A DNA stretch of 64,000 nt from contig NZ_CP092109.1 of NCBI RefSeq assembly GCF_025263685.1, positions 3,969,001 through 4,033,000 of the forward strand, read 5' to 3'. The DNA comes from Geoalkalibacter halelectricus. Lineage in GTDB: Bacteria > Desulfobacterota > Desulfuromonadia > Desulfuromonadales > Geoalkalibacteraceae. How positions within the stretch are numbered: the stretch's first letter is position 1; every line of letters begins with the position of its first letter. Shown one piece after another: positions 50,144 through 58,335 of the stretch. The notes beneath the pieces are model-generated. The model was not told the DNA's origin, searched no databases, and worked only from the letters and a program-made list of their open reading frames with translations. A program made the position numbers and the translations under genes.

Positions 50144-50547
50144 TGTGCCGTCCGTTCTTCTAGAATCTTCCTGACGTAGGGCACCATATCGGCCTGGTCG
50201 TACCAGAGCCGTTTCAGCAAGCGGGCGTAAAGCTCAGGATCGGCATTTTTTGCGATGACGGCTTTACAAAGGGCCTGCTCCAGAATCAATCCGGAAACAC
50301 TTTGAAGATCGACCAAATCGACCTCGCGTTTCAAGCCCGCGGCGAGTGCTTGAGCTAACCGAACTTTGAACTCCGCGGAAAACCTTCGTTCCCCGGCAAC
50401 GGCGATATCAATATCGCTGCGCGCGCTCATGCGCCCTTGAACGGCGGAACCGAAAAGGGTGCTGAAACGCACCTCAGGAAACTCCTTAAGTGTGCGGCTG
50501 ATGATGTCGACAATTTGGTCGGTCTGCATTTGTTCGCTATTGGTCAT
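50131..50547 (-). CDS. Nucleotidyltransferase antitoxin, cassette 2
   Basis: 138 residues. FSTLFGSAVQGRMSARSDIDIAVAGE contains the GSx10DxD motif. A C-terminal helical extension (LYARLLKRLWYDQADMVPYV) may hold the HEPN protein. An internal start at 50529 is possible. Confidence 0.8.
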   Translation of the reverse strand: MTNSEQMQTDQIVDIISRTLKEFPEVRFSTLFGSAVQGRMSARSDIDIAVAGERRFSAEFKVRLAQALAAGLKREVDLVDLQSVSGLILEQALCKAVIAKNADPELYARLLKRLWYDQADMVPYVRKILEERTAQWLR

Positions 50548-50564
50548 TTGGTGGCACTCTTCAA

Positions 50565-50790
50565 AAACCTTTTTTCACCGCTGAGGCGCGGAGAAAATCA
50601 AAAACTTAATTGGACACGGATCAAATCTGATCAAGGCGGATCAAGCCTGTTTTAAAATGACGGGATTGACAGGAACGGGGAAAGCCGCCGGAAGTTATGA
50701 CCCCCTGTCAATCATGTCAAAATTTTTTTTTGGGTCTTATCCGCCTTTATCCTGTCCAAATCCGCCCCTTCTGCGTTCTATTGAGTTTTG
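50565..50790. repeat. TA-cassette spacer repeat R2
   Basis: Starts TTTTCACCGCTGAGGCGCGG, continues GGATCAAATCTGATCAAGGC, has inner arms GGGATTGACAGGAA and CCCCCTGTCAATC, and ends near TTCTGCGTTCTATTGAG. Same order of blocks as R1. Confidence 0.85.
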
Positions 50791-50794
50791 CGAA

Positions 50795-51091
50795 TCACAA
50801 AAGGTAGCGATTGATATCCAGAGCCCCGTGAAACACTCCCAAGATGACAACGTCCTTTTCATCTACCCACAAATAGGCGATACGGTAATGGCCATAGAGC
50901 AATATTCTGACCTCGCCTTCGGGTTCCGTCCGAAACTTATGTCCGGTCTCGGGGAATTTGGCCAAGAGCTGCACCTTCTGAAAAATGCCGTTCACGACTT
51001 TTGCAGCAGCGCCTGGATTATCCTGCGCGATGTAATCGTGAATGTCCTTCAACCAGCGTTCAGCTTCGCTGGTCCATGTTACTTTTGCCAT
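50795..51091 (-). CDS. parE: ParE-type toxin, cassette 3
   Basis: 98 residues: VTWTSEAERWLKDIHDYIAQDNPGAAAKVVNGI, FPETGHKFRTEPEGEVRILLYGHYRIAYLWVDEKDVVILGVFHGALDI. Typical ParE length and motif order. Overlaps the antitoxin by 13 bp. Confidence 0.85.
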   Translation of the reverse strand: MAKVTWTSEAERWLKDIHDYIAQDNPGAAAKVVNGIFQKVQLLAKFPETGHKFRTEPEGEVRILLYGHYRIAYLWVDEKDVVILGVFHGALDINRYLL

Positions 51092-51264
51092 GTGCGAATC
51101 CGGTGCTCCATTTCATCATTAGATACCACACGACAGTTCCGATAATCAGACATCCCGAGATCGACAATCCGTGCAAATGCAAGTTCTCGAAGAATCTCTT
51201 CATAGGTTGAATCGTCAGGCTGTGACTGTATAATATCTTTCATTTTATCTTTAATTGTGGTCAT
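51079..51264 (-). CDS. Antitoxin of cassette 3
   Basis: 61 residues from ATG 51264 with AAAGGAAAC upstream (an earlier start at 51291 lacks an SD). STYEEILRELAFARIVDLGMSDYRNCRVVSNDEMEHRIRTW resembles the Phd-like/ParD-type partner proteins that end with an E...R...W helix. Family not certain. Confidence 0.65.
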   Translation of the reverse strand: MTTIKDKMKDIIQSQPDDSTYEEILRELAFARIVDLGMSDYRNCRVVSNDEMEHRIRTWQK

Positions 51265-51299
51265 AAATTCGTTTCCTTTATCATTGATCATCTGAAGAA

Positions 51300-51520
51300 A
51301 ATTTTTACAACTTTTTCTCCGAGAAAATCAAAACCTTAATTGGACACGGATCAAATCTGATTAAGGCGGATCAAGCCTTTTTTTGATCGACGGGATTGAC
51401 ATGAACGGGGAAAACCAGCCGGCGATTGTGACGTCCTGTCAATCCTGTCAAATTTGCTTCTTGTCTTATCCGCATTTATCCGTGTTGATCAGATTGGGTC
51501 TGCGTTCTCCAAAAATCGGG
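51300..51520. repeat. TA-cassette spacer repeat R3
   Basis: CGAGAAAATCAAAACCTTAA, GGATCAAATCTGATTAAGGC, inner arms GGGATTGACATGAA and CGTCCTGTCAATCC, ending TTGATCAGATTGGGTCTGCG. Lies between cassettes 3 and 4. Confidence 0.85.
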
Positions 51521-51529
51521 CGCACGAAT

Positions 51530-51913
51530 TTAAAAAACTCTTTTCTCCACCAACTCGCGCAAATCTCGAACCATGCCCAGAAACTGTTTTCGATCCACTT
51601 TGATATCAGAAGGCAAATATTCATAACGGAACAGGGTTCCGTATGGCGTCAAAAAATCAAGATCTTGGAGTTTATACGGTAATTGAAAACCGATATCGGC
51701 AAGCATATCCATGAGAAGTCGCAGATTATGGGTTCTCGGAAAGTCAACGCCAAAATCCGCCAACATTGCCTTGAGTAATTTCTCCGCAGCTTGCTGACTA
51801 TGAAAACCGAAAATTTCGTCGCTGACGCGCGCTGAAGAAAAAATTTCAACCAGAAGATCTTCATCCTCGCGCGCCTTTCGCAACAAGAGAAGGGCTTGCT
51901 CACGCTGACTCAT
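51530..51913 (-). CDS. HEPN-domain protein, cassette 4
   Basis: 127 residues from ATG 51913. REQALLLLRKAREDEDLLVEIF, FGFHSQQAAEKLLKAMLADF and FPRTHNLRLLMDML are typical of HEPN proteins paired with minimal nucleotidyltransferases. The RX4-6H motif is not obvious, so this may be the non-catalytic HEPN type. Overlaps its partner by 14 bp. Confidence 0.75.
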   Translation of the reverse strand: MSQREQALLLLRKAREDEDLLVEIFSSARVSDEIFGFHSQQAAEKLLKAMLADFGVDFPRTHNLRLLMDMLADIGFQLPYKLQDLDFLTPYGTLFRYEYLPSDIKVDRKQFLGMVRDLRELVEKRVF

Positions 51914-52217
51914 AAAGAACCTTCCCTTCCTTTTTAGCCCGATAATAGACATTGCCAGGCGTATCAGACCATTTTTCAAACATCCCCCGGCTGACAACCA
52001 GAAGATCTATCGGTAACCGCAGGGAAGCAATTTCTCGATTCAAGCGAACCATTTCGGCAACCCGGTTATCGATTTCTCGCTCAATGACCATAATATCGAT
52101 GTCGCTGTCAGAACGCGCTTCAGCACGGGCGTACGATCCAAAAAGAATTATTTTCTCAGGATTCGCCGCTTTCGCCAGAAGCTTTGATGCTTTGACAATT
52201 TGATCGGAAGTGACCAT
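51900..52217 (-). CDS. Minimal nucleotidyltransferase, cassette 4
   Basis: 105 residues from ATG 52217. IILFGSYARAEARSDSDIDIMVIE is the GSx10DxD motif. The C-terminal half VNREIASLRLPIDLLVVSRG-like region completes the fold. First gene of the pair. Confidence 0.8.
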   Translation of the reverse strand: MVTSDQIVKASKLLAKAANPEKIILFGSYARAEARSDSDIDIMVIEREIDNRVAEMVRLNREIASLRLPIDLLVVSRGMFEKWSDTPGNVYYRAKKEGKVLYESA

Positions 52218-52267
52218 TACGAACCATCCGTTCGGCAAAAAATCTATAAATATCTCCGCGATTTCAA

Positions 52268-52475
52268 ATCTTTTTCCCCGCTGAGGGCGCAGAGAATCAA
52301 AACCTTAATTGGACAGGGATCAAATCTGATTAAGGCGGATTTTCAAACCAAACCCGGCACAAGAACCTTCAATCTCTGCTTGACGGGATAAGGGCTGATG
52401 TTAAAATCCATAATCCTCAAGACTTATCAGGCCTTATCCGTCTTGACCGGATTTGATCTGTGTTTCCGCCTCCCC
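52268..52475. repeat. TA-cassette spacer repeat R4 (diverged)
   Basis: CCCGCTGAGGGCGCAGAGAA, GGATCAAATCTGATTAAGGC and a right arm around TTATCCGTCTTGACCGGATT. The central part is replaced by other sequence compared with R1-R3. Confidence 0.75.
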
Positions 52476-52478
52476 CAA

Positions 52479-52781
52479 TCATATCCCCGTAAAGAGCAGG
52501 TCCAGCGAAGCGACGATTTCTGCCCTTTGCATCTTTGCCGTGCCGACCGGATCGCCCAGAGCCGCATGGGGCACGGCAGCGAGCAGATGGGTGAGCAGAA
52601 TGTGGTCGACACCATTGACCGCAATGCGCGGGTTGACGGTCTTCATTGCGGGTCCAAGGGTCTCAGGGGTGACCAGTGGGGCGACCACCCGTGTCGCGAG
52701 ATGCCCGAGCAAGTCGTCCTGAAGATCGAGAAGGTAGGCGACGCCCTCCCCTTTTCCCGCATGGATGTCGAACTGGGCCAT
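52479..52781 (-). CDS. ccdB: CcdB gyrase toxin, cassette 5
   Basis: 100 residues from ATG 52781 (TGATG overlap with ccdA). AQFDIHAGKGEGVAYLLDLQDDLLGHLATRVVAPLV, VAVNGVDHILLTHLLAAVP-type core and the C-terminal IVASLDLLFTGI match CcdB, including the last helix that contacts gyrase. Confidence 0.9.
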   Translation of the reverse strand: MAQFDIHAGKGEGVAYLLDLQDDLLGHLATRVVAPLVTPETLGPAMKTVNPRIAVNGVDHILLTHLLAAVPHAALGDPVGTAKMQRAEIVASLDLLFTGI

Positions 52782-53014
52782 CAAAATTTCCTCAGGTCGT
52801 CACTCCAGAGGCCATGCTCTGCGACAAATCGATTCGCGGCCTCCATGGCCTCACGGTTCTGCTCCAACCACGCCCGGCGGTCTTGCTCCTGAAGGATTTT
52901 CTCCAGGTTTTCTTCGAGGGTCTGCGACAAGTTGATGTTGCGCGCCCGCGCTTTTTTCAGCAGATCACTGCGGATGCTCAAGTTGGTCGCCTGTTTTTTC
53001 GCCGTGCTTTTCAT
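52781..53014 (-). CDS. ccdA: CcdA antitoxin, cassette 5
   Basis: 77 residues. RHH part TNLSIRSDLLKKARARNINLSQTLEENL and C-terminal WLEQNREAMEAANRFVAEHG, LWSDDLRKF, the CcdA toxin-binding end. A perfect 7-bp inverted repeat ATGCGCA/TGCGCAT (53028-53046) just upstream is a likely operator. Confidence 0.9.
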   Translation of the reverse strand: MKSTAKKQATNLSIRSDLLKKARARNINLSQTLEENLEKILQEQDRRAWLEQNREAMEAANRFVAEHGLWSDDLRKF

Positions 53015-53027
53015 GTCGATTTCTCCA

Positions 53028-53046
53028 TGCGCATCTTGTGCGCATA
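53028..53046. promoter_or_regulatory. ccdAB operator palindrome
   Basis: ATGCGCA, 5 bp, TGCGCAT, starting 14 bp upstream of the ccdA ATG. Short dyads at this place are bound by CcdA-CcdB complexes. Confidence 0.55.
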
Positions 53047-53082
53047 TCGTACCGCCATGTCCCTGAGGTGGTCAATTTTTCC

Positions 53083-53205
53083 TTACCGCCGTGTTTTCTT
53101 ACCGCCGAGAACGCTGAGGGCGCGAAGGAAATCAAACCCTTTAATGGGACACGGATCAAATCTGATCAAGGCGGATCAAAACCCGTCTAAATCGACGGCA
53201 ATCGT
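53083..53205. repeat. TA-cassette spacer repeat R5, left arm only
   Basis: TTACCGCCGAGAACGCTGAG, GGATCAAATCTGATCAAGGC and TCAAAACCCG are the left arm of the spacer; the right arm is missing and the inverted ICE copy starts instead. This places the ICE insertion inside a spacer. Confidence 0.75.
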
Positions 53206-53218
53206 GTTAATCTGAAGT

Positions 53219-53327
53219 TTAGAGTTTCGCGATCTTTGAAAATTTGCCGAAGTCGTAAAAATAGTGCTTGACAGGACGACCACCTTGTGTGGCCGCGCCT
53301 TCAAAGCGATTGATATTGGAGCATGAA
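53219..53327 (-). pseudogene. C-terminal fragment of an unrecognised gene
   Basis: In the frame different from the VWA fusion, the minus strand reads NINRFEGAATQGGRPVKHYF then YDFGKFSKIAKL and a stop. This looks like a real protein end (phage- or plasmid-type), cut off at 53327 where the VWA gene sequence starts. Not identified. Confidence 0.4.
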
Positions 53328-54369
53328 GGCGGCGCTCATCCAGACGCTTGCCGCTGCATCCATGGGTTACGGGGAGATTTTTCATCGCCTGCAAAAGGCC
53401 ATAGAGCCTGGCGCGAAGCCCGGCCGTGGCTTGTAGGGCCAGGGCCTCATCGACAGGGGCAAAGGGCTGCGCCCGGTCGATCAGTGGAAGCTCGGGCACG
53501 AAGGGGCGCTCAGTCCCGGTCTGCTTCCCAGCCAGTTGATCGAGTTCCTTGAGAATCGCCTGAGCACGATCGCCCATGCAGGTCTCCGCCGCCTGTCGCA
53601 GCAGGTGCGCCTTGCGTTTCTCCGGGGAGGACAAATCCGCGGGCGCGCCATTTCGGGCCGGGCGCCCTTTTGGCTGGGGTTTTGCCTGAGCGCCTGGTTG
53701 CTCTGGGGATGATTGGGATGAGTCTTTGGGGGGCGATGCGGGTGGCTTGGGCTTTTGCGCCGCCTGCACGAAGAGATCGTGAAGGCGCCGCGCAAGTTCC
53801 TTCGCCGCGTGCGTGCCGGCCCGCGCCTTGGGCAGGTGGGGAAACTCCGCGCAGATCAATTGCGCCTGGCGGACCAACTCCTCACCGAAGGCGGCATTCA
53901 GCATCTCTCGCCCCTTTTGCATATCCGCGTCAAAGCTTGAAATGCTCGTCAGCTGCGCGCGGGCCTGCCCCATGACGAAAGCGCACAGGGCCTGCGCCTC
54001 GTCCGCGGGGGTCATGGAGCCCTTGGCGGCGTAGAAGTCATCGAGCAGCTCGGTGTCGTAGCGGCTGCCCGGGCGCTGCGCGATGAAATCGCGATCCACC
54101 CGCGCATCCTCGATGATGTTGGCGAGAGATCCCAGCAGCCCCTGCCCCGGCCCTCCCAGGGAGAAGTCGGTGTAGAGCTTGTGGGCGCTTTCATGCCACA
54201 CCAGCGCCACCGCCAGAATGCGGCCCTGCGGGGTCATGGGCATGGCGGCGATGTTGATGTGGTTGGCATCGGCGGCGATATAGCTTCTCTTTCCGCCGAC
54301 GGTGACGCTCAAACCTGCATCGCGACCGATGGTGCGGCACAGATCGGCGAGTTCCTGATCACGGATCAT
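53328..54369 (-). pseudogene. CobT-like protein, copy B, without the VWA domain
   Basis: Start ATG 54369 as in copy A. About 347 codons are nearly identical up to GCSGKRLDERRLH, then the reading continues through foreign sequence to a stop at 53176. The MIDAS-bearing VWA domain is lost, so it cannot replace copy A; the metal-binding-like HESAH region remains. Confidence 0.85.
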
Positions 54370-54385
54370 GGCGGTCTCCCGTTGG

Positions 54386-55321
54386 CTAGAAGTCAAAGGA
54401 CAAGGGGGCAAAGCAGGCCTCGGAAGGCGCGGGCAAAGGGGCACCCGGATCGATCGGCTGATCGTCCGGAGAATCCTCCTCGCCTTGCTCCTCCAGGGGC
54501 TGGGTCATGGAGACCTGGCCGATGTGCGCCAGGCGTCGTCCGACCAGCCCTGCCAGCATGTCGAGATCGGCGCCCGCGATGGGGCCGCTTGGAGGCAGCT
54601 TGGCGAGCACCTCATCGATGACGCCGATGGCCTCGCCGATCTCCTGCGGGGCGACGAAACAAAGCCCGCTCAGCTTGTCGCGGATCTGCATCAGCGGCCG
54701 CAGGATCTTGCGGTTGGCCTCGCGGCGTCCCACGAAGGATTGCTCGTAGGTGGTTTTGGCGCTCTGGCGCACCTCGTGGTAGAGGCGACCGAGCAGACCT
54801 TGGGTTTCCTCGACAAGGCCGCTGTTGTCGCTGAGTTCCTCGGGCGTGGCCACGGCGACCGCCGCGAAGTTGAAGCTCAAAATCTCGGCGGCCCTGGCTT
54901 CCCGGGACTTGGCGGCGTTGCGGATGATTTGCGCCCACTGGGGCGGATTCTTGGCCACCCAGGTTTCGGTGGCGGCGTCAAAGCCGGCGAGGAACTCGCG
55001 CTTTTTGTCGTGGAATTGCTGCTTGATCGCTTCGAGTTCGCCCACCACTTCGGCGGCCTTGTCGCGCGGGATGGCGTAGCCGCCTAGAAAGCGCGTGCCG
55101 CTTGCCTGGCAGAGCCGCTCGGCCTTGCGCTTAAGGTTTTCGAGGTCGCGCAGGGCATCGCGGCCCAGCAGGCGGATGCTGCCGAGGCTGGCCAGCTGCT
55201 CGGGCGGCAGCTTGTTGGGGTCGATGCCGTTGAGGGCGAGATCCTCGGCGCTGAGCTTGCTGGTGGCGCTCCACAGATCGATGTTGAGAATGATGACGGC
55301 CAGATGCTTGAGTAGTTCCAT
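54386..55321 (-). CDS. DUF3150-family protein, copy B
   Basis: 311 residues, nearly identical to 40304-41239 (for example T to A near 88 and I to M near 215). Complete, with structured leader E' upstream. Confidence 0.75.
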   Translation of the reverse strand: MELLKHLAVIILNIDLWSATSKLSAEDLALNGIDPNKLPPEQLASLGSIRLLGRDALRDLENLKRKAERLCQASGTRFLGGYAIPRDKAAEVVGELEAIKQQFHDKKREFLAGFDAATETWVAKNPPQWAQIIRNAAKSREARAAEILSFNFAAVAVATPEELSDNSGLVEETQGLLGRLYHEVRQSAKTTYEQSFVGRREANRKILRPLMQIRDKLSGLCFVAPQEIGEAIGVIDEVLAKLPPSGPIAGADLDMLAGLVGRRLAHIGQVSMTQPLEEQGEEDSPDDQPIDPGAPLPAPSEACFAPLSFDF

Positions 55322-55392
55322 GAGGTGTCTCCCTGGTGGTTGAGGCCGGGGAGACGCATCTGCCCCTCGCGGGGAGCTGTCTCCCCGGCGGG
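55322..55392 (-). promoter_or_regulatory. GGGAGAC structured leader element E' (inverted copy)
   Basis: Minus strand repeats leader E with its 11-bp stem (GCCGGGGAGAC/GTCTCCCCGGC), the CCCC-GCGA-GGGG hairpin and SD AGGGAGAC. No change in the paired bases. Confidence 0.75.
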
Positions 55393-55412
55393 GTGGTGGG
55401 TCGGCGGTCGGT

Positions 55413-55757
55413 CTAGAAATCCCAGCGCAAGGCCAGCTCGCTGTCCACGGCCGGACTGACGCGGGGCTTTTCCACGGTGTTGGGTTTGGGGGTGGGCGTA
55501 GCCGCGGGCTCGGGCGTGGAGGCGTATTTCTGGTGCCCAACCTGGTAGCCCTTGCGCTTTTTCTCCTGAATCTTGGCGTCGAGGTAGGCATACGCCCGGT
55601 TGCGGTCGGCAAAGCGCTTCTCATGGGTCTGCCCGGAGGATCTCAGGGCGCCGAAGCTCACCTGGAGAAGGCCGTTCTCATAGAGCTCGGCCGTCCAGAA
55701 CTTGCCGCCCGAGACCGATGGAGACACCAGCCGCACCGCGTAGATCAAGGTGTGCAT
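55413..55757 (-). CDS. WGR-domain protein, copy B
   Basis: 114 residues, as copy A with a few substitutions (for example S to T near 26 and H to N near 52). Complete, 14 bp after the MoxR gene. Confidence 0.7.
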   Translation of the reverse strand: MHTLIYAVRLVSPSVSGGKFWTAELYENGLLQVSFGALRSSGQTHEKRFADRNRAYAYLDAKIQEKKRKGYQVGHQKYASTPEPAATPTPKPNTVEKPRVSPAVDSELALRWDF

Positions 55758-55771
55758 GGTTTTGTCTCCTC

Positions 55772-56731
55772 TCAGGGCGCGGGAACGCTGAAGTGGCTCT
55801 GCAAGATCTTGTGCAGCGCGGCGCGCACGTGCTTGTTGAGCCCGTTGCCGAAGGCCTTGTCGAAGGCATGGTAGAGGGGTTTGACGTCGGTGCGCTGGGC
55901 GCTGAGCAGAAGCTTTCGCCCCCAGCGGATCAGATCGCGGGTGGAGATGGGGCCGGGACAGCTGCCCTGTTCAAAGGCGACGCGGATGTCCTTGGCGCTT
56001 TTGACCATGCAGACGATCGCCTGCTCGTTGAGCTCGGGCAGCGCGGTCTGGATGATGCGGGTTTCGATCTCCGGCGGGTAGTAATCCATCACCCACTTCT
56101 CGAAGCGGTTGAGCGTCGCGAGGTTGAAGATGCTGGTGGCGGTGTAGATCTCGCCCCCTTCCCCGTCGCCGCGCGTGTTGGCCGTGGCGGCCAGAAGCAC
56201 GCGCGCGGCGGGCTCGATGATCTCGCCCGAGTCGAGCACCACCGGTTTTTTCTCCAGAATCCGGTGGCAGGCGAGCATCACGTCCGGGGGATAGCCGTCG
56301 ATTTCGTCAAAGAGGATGAAGTAGCCCTTGGCGTAGGCCCGCAGCAGCACGCCCGGCTCAAACACCGTCGAGCCGTTGTGCAAGCGGATGCGCCCCAGGA
56401 TGTCGTCGGGCTCGGTGGACTTCTTGGCCGAGACGACCACGGTGGGCAGATGAAGCGTCGCGCCGAGCTGCACCAGCAGTTCGGTCTTGCCGCAGCCCGT
56501 GGGGCCTGTAATCCACAGCGGATCGGGCGAAGGATCAAGCAACCATTCGATGAGATCCTTGACCAGGGCGGGCTGCCAGACAAAGGCGGGGTTTTTCTCG
56601 GGCACCAGGGGGTGACCGGGAGCATAGCCCGGAATCTTCATCTGAGAGGGCAGCCCGAAGGCCTGCTGCACGGTGTAGATTCTCGGGACCGGATCGTTGC
56701 CCGATAGAAGGTTGTGCAGATGGGTACTCAT
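55772..56731 (-). CDS. MoxR/CobS-like AAA+ ATPase, copy B
   Basis: 319 residues, nearly identical to copy A (A to G near 11, K to R near 17, A to E near 171, T to V near 237). All ATPase motifs are kept. Preceded by leader D'. Confidence 0.8.
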   Translation of the reverse strand: MSTHLHNLLSGNDPVPRIYTVQQAFGLPSQMKIPGYAPGHPLVPEKNPAFVWQPALVKDLIEWLLDPSPDPLWITGPTGCGKTELLVQLGATLHLPTVVVSAKKSTEPDDILGRIRLHNGSTVFEPGVLLRAYAKGYFILFDEIDGYPPDVMLACHRILEKKPVVLDSGEIIEPAARVLLAATANTRGDGEGGEIYTATSIFNLATLNRFEKWVMDYYPPEIETRIIQTALPELNEQAIVCMVKSAKDIRVAFEQGSCPGPISTRDLIRWGRKLLLSAQRTDVKPLYHAFDKAFGNGLNKHVRAALHKILQSHFSVPAP

Positions 56732-56805
56732 AAGCAGTCTCTCCCTAAATAAATAGTCGGGAGGGACCTATCCCCATCCGGGGAGAGAGTCTCCCCCGGC
56801 TGGGG
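56732..56805 (-). promoter_or_regulatory. GGGAGAC structured leader element D' (inverted copy)
   Basis: Minus strand GGGGGAGAC with GGTCCCTCCC in place of GTCTCCCCC: two changed bases on the 3' strand weaken the stem compared with D. The SD AGGGAGAGAC is unchanged. Directly upstream lies the DUF4258 gene, without the TA pair that separates them in copy A. Confidence 0.65.
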
Positions 56806-56806
56806 T

Positions 56807-57025
56807 TTATACGCTCAGACGATTTGTGGGGTGAGCCCGCCACACCGAGATGATGCGTGGCACGCCCCGCTGACGGATAGCGACGATGATGTAGTCTCCC
56901 CAGCGAAACCGCAGGGGCCGGTGGTTGAGAAGCGGCGCCGCAAGGCGGCAGATTTCCACCACCTCGACGGGGATGCTTCGCTCAAGCATGCGATTGGCGC
57001 CGTGCAGGGTCAGTAGCGCAGCCAT
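56807..57025 (-). CDS. DUF4258-like small protein, copy B
   Basis: 72 residues. Same as copy A up to IISVWRA, then HPTNRLSV instead of ANDGLEQRRS, because the sequences diverge at the point where the TA pair starts in copy A. Confidence 0.65.
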   Translation of the reverse strand: MAALLTLHGANRMLERSIPVEVVEICRLAAPLLNHRPLRFRWGDYIIVAIRQRGVPRIISVWRAHPTNRLSV

Positions 57026-57180
57026 CGGCGCACCTCCTCGTCGCTGAGGGTGAGAGATCGCTCCTCGGGCGGATCGACCTGCTGGAAGACCATCACGGCC
57101 ATGCCGCAGGAGGCGACCAGCAGCACCAGAAATGCGAGGAAGGTGGTCAGGGTGGCCTGGTAGAAATCATCCTTGTTCAT
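57010..57180 (-). CDS. Small single-pass membrane protein, copy B
   Basis: 56 residues, same as 37698-37868. Its conservation in frame supports a real gene. SD AAGGAGAC upstream. Confidence 0.7.
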   Translation of the reverse strand: MNKDDFYQATLTTFLAFLVLLVASCGMAVMVFQQVDPPEERSLTLSDEEVRRWLRY

Positions 57181-57209
57181 CACGAGGTCTCCTTGGCTAC
57201 GGGGACGAA

Positions 57210-57257
57210 AACGACCACGCCCCGACGGGCCAAGACCCCGTGCGGGGCGTCGTCGTT
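57210..57257 (-). terminator. Hairpin after the exonuclease gene, copy B
   Basis: AACGACCACGCCCC (57210-57223) with GGGGCGTCGTCGTT (57244-57257), one mismatch compared with the perfect stem of copy A. Confidence 0.6.
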
Positions 57258-57276
57258 ACGCCCCTGGTGGGATCGG

Positions 57277-57992
57277 CTAGGCGGCTTGCCTGGCTGCGTT
57301 CGGTTGGGCCTGGGTCTTGACCCGCTTGATGTCCAGGCGGGTAAAGCCTGCCTTTTCCTTCTTCACTTCTTCGTAGATCTCGGGATAGCGCTCCTTGAGC
57401 AGGCCCGCGTCGATCATCTCGCCGGGCGCCACGTCATAGGCGGCGAGTAGGACATCCTCGGCGGCACCGCGAAAGGCGCTGCCGGTAAAGGAGAGAATGT
57501 CTTCTTTGAGTTTCTTGAGATCCCGGTCGGCCTGGGCCTTGCGCGCGTAGAGCCGCAGGTAGCTCTCGGCCAGCAAAAGGATCTCGTTGGGAATCGCGAC
57601 CTCACCGCCAAAGGCCGGGCAGCCCAGGCGGTACGGGCAGTGATCGCAGAGCAGGCCCGATTCGACAACAGGTGCAAGGGTTTCATCCTGGAGGCACTCC
57701 CAGATATGGATGCCCTTGTTGAGCAGCACCTCGAACACCAGATCCTGCGGGGCATAGCCGTTGAACTCCTGCCAGGCGCCGCTGTTGAGATCGACGGCGA
57801 GGATGGAGCCGGTGATCTCCCAGCCGGGGTTGTGCAGGCGCACGAAACCCATCTGCACATGCAGCTGGTTGATCCAGGAACCGTAGGGCTCGCCGGGGAT
57901 GCCGTCGGTTGATTTGAGTTCGAGCACATGGATGCGGCCCCTGCCGTCCTCGCGCCGAAAGCGGAAATGAAAATCCACGTGACACTCCAGAC
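57277..57992 (-). pseudogene. PD-(D/E)XK exonuclease, copy B, 5'-truncated
   Basis: About 238 codons equal to copy A from residue 95 (ECHVDFHF) to the end. The first 94 residues, with the N-terminal Cys of the cluster, are missing; the open frame continues upstream into the junction element (TTG 58059). Without that Cys the Fe-S cluster cannot form, so it is probably inactive. Confidence 0.85.
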
Positions 57993-57999
57993 ACAGCAC

Positions 58000-58095
58000 C
58001 GCCCCGAAAGCCAAGACCGGCTTTCGGGGCGGATCAAAATAATCTGAAAGGAGTATCAAGATAATCAGGAATTTACGTGCAGGCCAATCTGAGAA
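58000..58095. repeat. Junction element, copy B (inverted)
   Basis: Perfect 14-bp hairpin CCGCCCCGAAAGCC/GGCTTTCGGGGCGG (58006-58039) followed by the AT-rich segment ending GGCCAATCTGAGAACT. Sequence matches copy A at about 60 of 65 positions in the AT-rich part, while the hairpin has the same design but a different sequence. Confidence 0.75.
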
Positions 58096-58335
58096 CTAAC
58101 ACCCGAGCAGGTCGGCATCCCGCGTCGGCCGGTGTTCGTCCATGCCCCACAGGGGGAAGAGCATCGCCCCCTTGAGGATAAAGGCGCCGCCGTATTCGGA
58201 TTTCCCTAGGCGGTAGAGCAGGCGCTCGGTCCCGAAGCGGGTGAGCAGCAGGCCGAAGTCCTCCCGTTTCTCCCGTGCCCGGTTCAGAAGTCGCTGGCGC
58301 ACCGATGCCGCCATGTTACTTTTGCGAGCCGTCAT
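58096..58335 (-). pseudogene. abiEii: abiEii toxin fragment, copy B
   Basis: 79 codons: MTARKSNMAASVRQRLLNRA, GTERLLYRLGKSEYGGAFIL, KGAMLFPLWGMDEHRPTRDADLLG. This is the N-terminal part of the AbiEii nucleotidyltransferase, containing the KGA.L start and the RPTRDADLL catalytic motif, cut off at the junction element. Confidence 0.85.

Noticed and set aside
48709..53205. TA array as an integron cassette array
   Set aside because: I find no paired GTTRRRY/RYYYAAC core sites and no tyrosine integrase in the window; the spacers are longer and of a different type.
55718..56707. A 329-codon plus-strand frame opposite the MoxR gene
   Set aside because: Shadow frame; the same antisense frame exists in copy A because the sequence is duplicated.
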